Source: Candidatus Woesearchaeota archaeon (GTDB lineage: Archaea > Nanobdellota > Nanobdellia > Woesearchaeales > PXDW01). Taken from it: a stretch of 7,789 nucleotides of DNA. The notes under the pieces are model-generated. The model made no database searches. It worked only from the letters and a program-made list of their open reading frames with translations, and was not told the DNA's origin. The stretch is from assembly GCA_003564925.1 (NCBI GenBank), contig PXDW01000059.1:1-7789 (forward strand), written 5' to 3'. Positions 6,567 to 7,789 of this stretch are shown here, piece after piece. The position numbers and the translations under genes were made by a program. Position 1 is the first letter of the stretch. The number at the start of each line of letters is the position of its first letter.

Positions 6567-6575
6567 TATTTAAAT
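6567..6575 (-). promoter_or_regulatory. Candidate TATA box of the surface-protein/lspA operon
   Basis: On the minus strand ATTTAAATA spans the last codons and stop of the DNA glycosylase gene. A start about 25 nt downstream of its centre would fall near 6546, giving a leader of about 13 nt that includes the GAGGTG ribosome-binding site. A second AT box, ATTATATAC (6564-6556), would put the start too close to the ATG to keep that site. No U-tract follows the glycosylase gene, so read-through from it may also feed the operon. Confidence 0.4.
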
Positions 6576-7184
6576 GTTGTGCTTGCATATCTTGTTTAAG
6601 GGGCATTCCTCGCAGTCTGGATTTTTTTTGCATTTTTCCTTTGCAAGCCTGACAATCAAAGCATGGTATTCGTTAAATAAAATATGATTTTTTTCAAGTG
6701 CATCTGTAAACATAGTTTGAAGTGTAGAGTAATCTTCTGTTTCTTTAATTCCAAGCCTTTTAAAGATCCTTTTTGTATATGCATCTATAACAAAATAAGG
6801 CTTATTGAAAGCATATAGAATTATTGAATCTGCTGTCTCGGGACCTATGCCTTTTATGCTTAGCAAAGAATCTCTTGTTATGTTCTTATTTTCCTTGAAA
6901 AATTTAGCAGTTGCCTTTAACCTTTCTGTTTTCTGATTATAGTATCCGGAAGGCTTGATAAGCTCAGCAAGCTTATTTTTATCAGCTTTTGATATTTTAT
7001 CAGCGGAAATCATATTTTCTTTTTTCAGGTTGTTGATCGCTTTCTCTACATTATTCCAGGATGTGTTTTGGGTTAAAATAGCCCCTATTATTATCTCAAA
7101 ATTATTTTTTGTAGAGCAGGGCCACCAATGCTGCGGACCGTATTCATGATAAAGAATTTCATAGACTTGCTTTATTTTGTTCAT
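6570..7184 (-). CDS. HhH-GPD DNA glycosylase, MagIII/COG2231-like, with Fe-S cluster
   Basis: This endonuclease III superfamily protein (204 residues from the ATG at 7184) should remove damaged bases in base-excision repair. It opens with YGPQHWWP and then FEIIIGAILTQNTSW, a signature of the COG2231/MagIII subgroup rather than classical Nth. The helix-hairpin-helix reads IKGIGPETAD (110-119) and the catalytic Asp lies in FVIDAYTKR (D134). Where Nth has the AP-lyase lysine (GxGxKTA) this protein has Glu (E116), so it is probably a monofunctional glycosylase. Like MagIII it may act on alkylated purines; the substrate is inferred. Cys185, 191, 194 and 200 form a C-x5-C-x2-C-x5-C [4Fe-4S] motif, one residue shorter in the first gap than the usual C-x6-C. 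A GTG one codon upstream (7187) is an alternative start. I prefer the ATG because a TATA-like element sits 26 nt before it. It is 37 nt upstream of the operon to its left. Confidence 0.9.
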   Translation of the reverse strand: MNKIKQVYEILYHEYGPQHWWPCSTKNNFEIIIGAILTQNTSWNNVEKAINNLKKENMISADKISKADKNKLAELIKPSGYYNQKTERLKATAKFFKENKNITRDSLLSIKGIGPETADSIILYAFNKPYFVIDAYTKRIFKRLGIKETEDYSTLQTMFTDALEKNHILFNEYHALIVRLAKEKCKKNPDCEECPLNKICKHNI

Positions 7185-7187
7185 CAC

Positions 7188-7202
7188 AAAAAGAAAAGAA
7201 GG
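7188..7202 (-). terminator. Pyrimidine/U-rich tract after the PhoU-like gene
   Basis: The minus strand reads CCTTCTTTTCTTTTT between the PhoU-like stop and the glycosylase start. It resembles a hairpin-free archaeal U-tract terminator for the PhoU-like transcript. It lies just before the glycosylase start codon and may instead be plain upstream sequence. Confidence 0.3.
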
Positions 7203-7205
7203 TTA

Positions 7206-7214
7206 GTATTTATT
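7206..7214 (-). promoter_or_regulatory. Candidate TATA box of the DNA glycosylase gene
   Basis: AATAAATAC on the minus strand, preceded by AAAA, is centred near 7210, 26 nt upstream of the ATG at 7184. No Shine-Dalgarno motif lies between them, so the mRNA may be leaderless. The box is weaker than those in the divergent region at the left. Confidence 0.35.
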
Positions 7215-7215
7215 T

Positions 7216-7789
7216 TTATTGATCATAAAATAGAGTATAAATTGGAGAGGAAGCTTCTGCAATTACATAAACTATTTGCCTGAGAAAAATAAATAGAGGT
7301 ATTTGATCTTTTGAAATATTTTTTATTTTATCATTAGACCCTCTTAATAATCTCTTTTTCTCATATAATATTCTATCACCTAAATGCAGATCAAGTTTGT
7401 AATAAAAATCATACAAAATTCTTAGCATTAGGTTGGTATTTTTATAATAGTCCATAATTTCTTTGTCAATTTCAGAAATCTTATTTTTTAATATATATTT
7501 ACAGAGATCTTTATAATTATCAGCGATATCCTCTAATCTATGAAGTAGAAGATATCTCATTGTTGGAGATTTAAATTTTCTTTCTCCTTCTACACTTATA
7601 ATCCTACAACAAAACATATACAATTTGTTTTGAGTAGTCTCAAGCTTCTTTATTGAATCCAAAGATTCAAATTCCTTGTTTTTTATTGCATTAAGACTTT
7701 CATCAGCAAGTTCTAATGTTACTAGAAATAATCTTCTAAAAATATTATCATATTCAGAAGAGTCTATCTTTGCAACATTTTTTAAAACA
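7216..7789 (-). CDS. PhoU-like domain protein, 5' end outside window
   Basis: The minus-strand frame is open from the right edge to the TAA at 7218-7216, giving 191 codons without a start that must be real. The TTG at 7662 is internal, because in-frame, similar helical coding sequence (VLKNVAKIDSSEYDNIFRRL and onward) continues 42 codons upstream to the edge. The protein is all-helical, with long charged amphipathic helices. The segment from ETTQNKLYMFCCRI to HRLEDIADNYKDLCKYI resembles the PhoU-type helical bundle, where an LExIADxYKxL helix is characteristic. In many DPANN archaea, as I recall, such bundles follow an N-terminal AbrB/SpoVT DNA-binding domain, and homologues are annotated as phosphate uptake regulators. 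That N-terminal part would lie outside this window. No phosphate transporter genes are visible, so a role in phosphate control is only suggested by the family. The PhoU assignment is moderately confident; any other helical-bundle protein is the alternative. Confidence 0.6.
   Translation of the reverse strand, partial: VLKNVAKIDSSEYDNIFRRLFLVTLELADESLNAIKNKEFESLDSIKKLETTQNKLYMFCCRIISVEGERKFKSPTMRYLLLHRLEDIADNYKDLCKYILKNKISEIDKEIMDYYKNTNLMLRILYDFYYKLDLHLGDRILYEKKRLLRGSNDKIKNISKDQIPLFIFLRQIVYVIAEASSPIYTLFYDQ

Noticed and set aside
6955..7149. Plus-strand ORF of 64 codons
   Set aside because: It is antisense to the well-supported DNA glycosylase motifs GPQHWWP and GAILTQNT.
7660..7662. TTG as the true start of the PhoU-like gene
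   Set aside because: The frame stays open a further 42 codons to the window edge with sequence of the same helical character, so the real start is outside the window.

Overview
The window is AT-rich and looks like a piece of a DPANN archaeal chromosome, most likely of the Woesearchaeota/Pacearchaeota type. This rests on BRE/TATA-like promoter elements about 25 nt upstream of start codons (apparently leaderless mRNAs), on secreted repeat proteins rich in N-glycosylation sequons with a short signal peptide, and on small membrane and coiled-coil proteins resembling families I associate with these lineages. The lineage is an inference, because there is no rRNA or other phylogenetic marker here.

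Layout. Positions 1-1786 (minus strand) hold a GT20 glycosyltransferase, trehalose-6-phosphate synthase (OtsA) type, whose 3' end runs off the left edge. A 137-bp divergent promoter region (1787-1923) separates it from a plus-strand gene (1924-2613) for a four-helix membrane protein with a charged coiled coil and a small Ada-like metal-binding tail. That gene meets the next block tail to tail with a single base between the stop codons.

Positions 2615-6532 (minus strand) form a compact four-gene block. In transcription order it encodes a two-helix membrane protein, an 823-residue secreted protein built of six Ig-like repeats, a disordered/coiled-coil protein and signal peptidase II (LspA). Gaps and overlaps of +1, +18 and -7 nt suggest one operon that makes and matures cell-surface material. 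Upstream of it, still on the minus strand, lie a MagIII/COG2231-like HhH-GPD DNA glycosylase with an Fe-S cluster (6570-7184) and the C-terminal part of a PhoU-like protein that continues beyond the right edge.

The most interesting points are: a complete signal peptidase II in an archaeal setting beside a surface protein that has no lipobox; a regular ~114-residue repeat architecture in that surface protein; a GT20 enzyme with an enlarged N-terminal acceptor domain; a divergent promoter pair flanking a symmetrical AT-rich palindrome; and a DNA glycosylase lacking the AP-lyase lysine. I see no tRNA, rRNA, CRISPR array, insertion sequence or attachment site. No gene-free stretch exceeds 137 bp.
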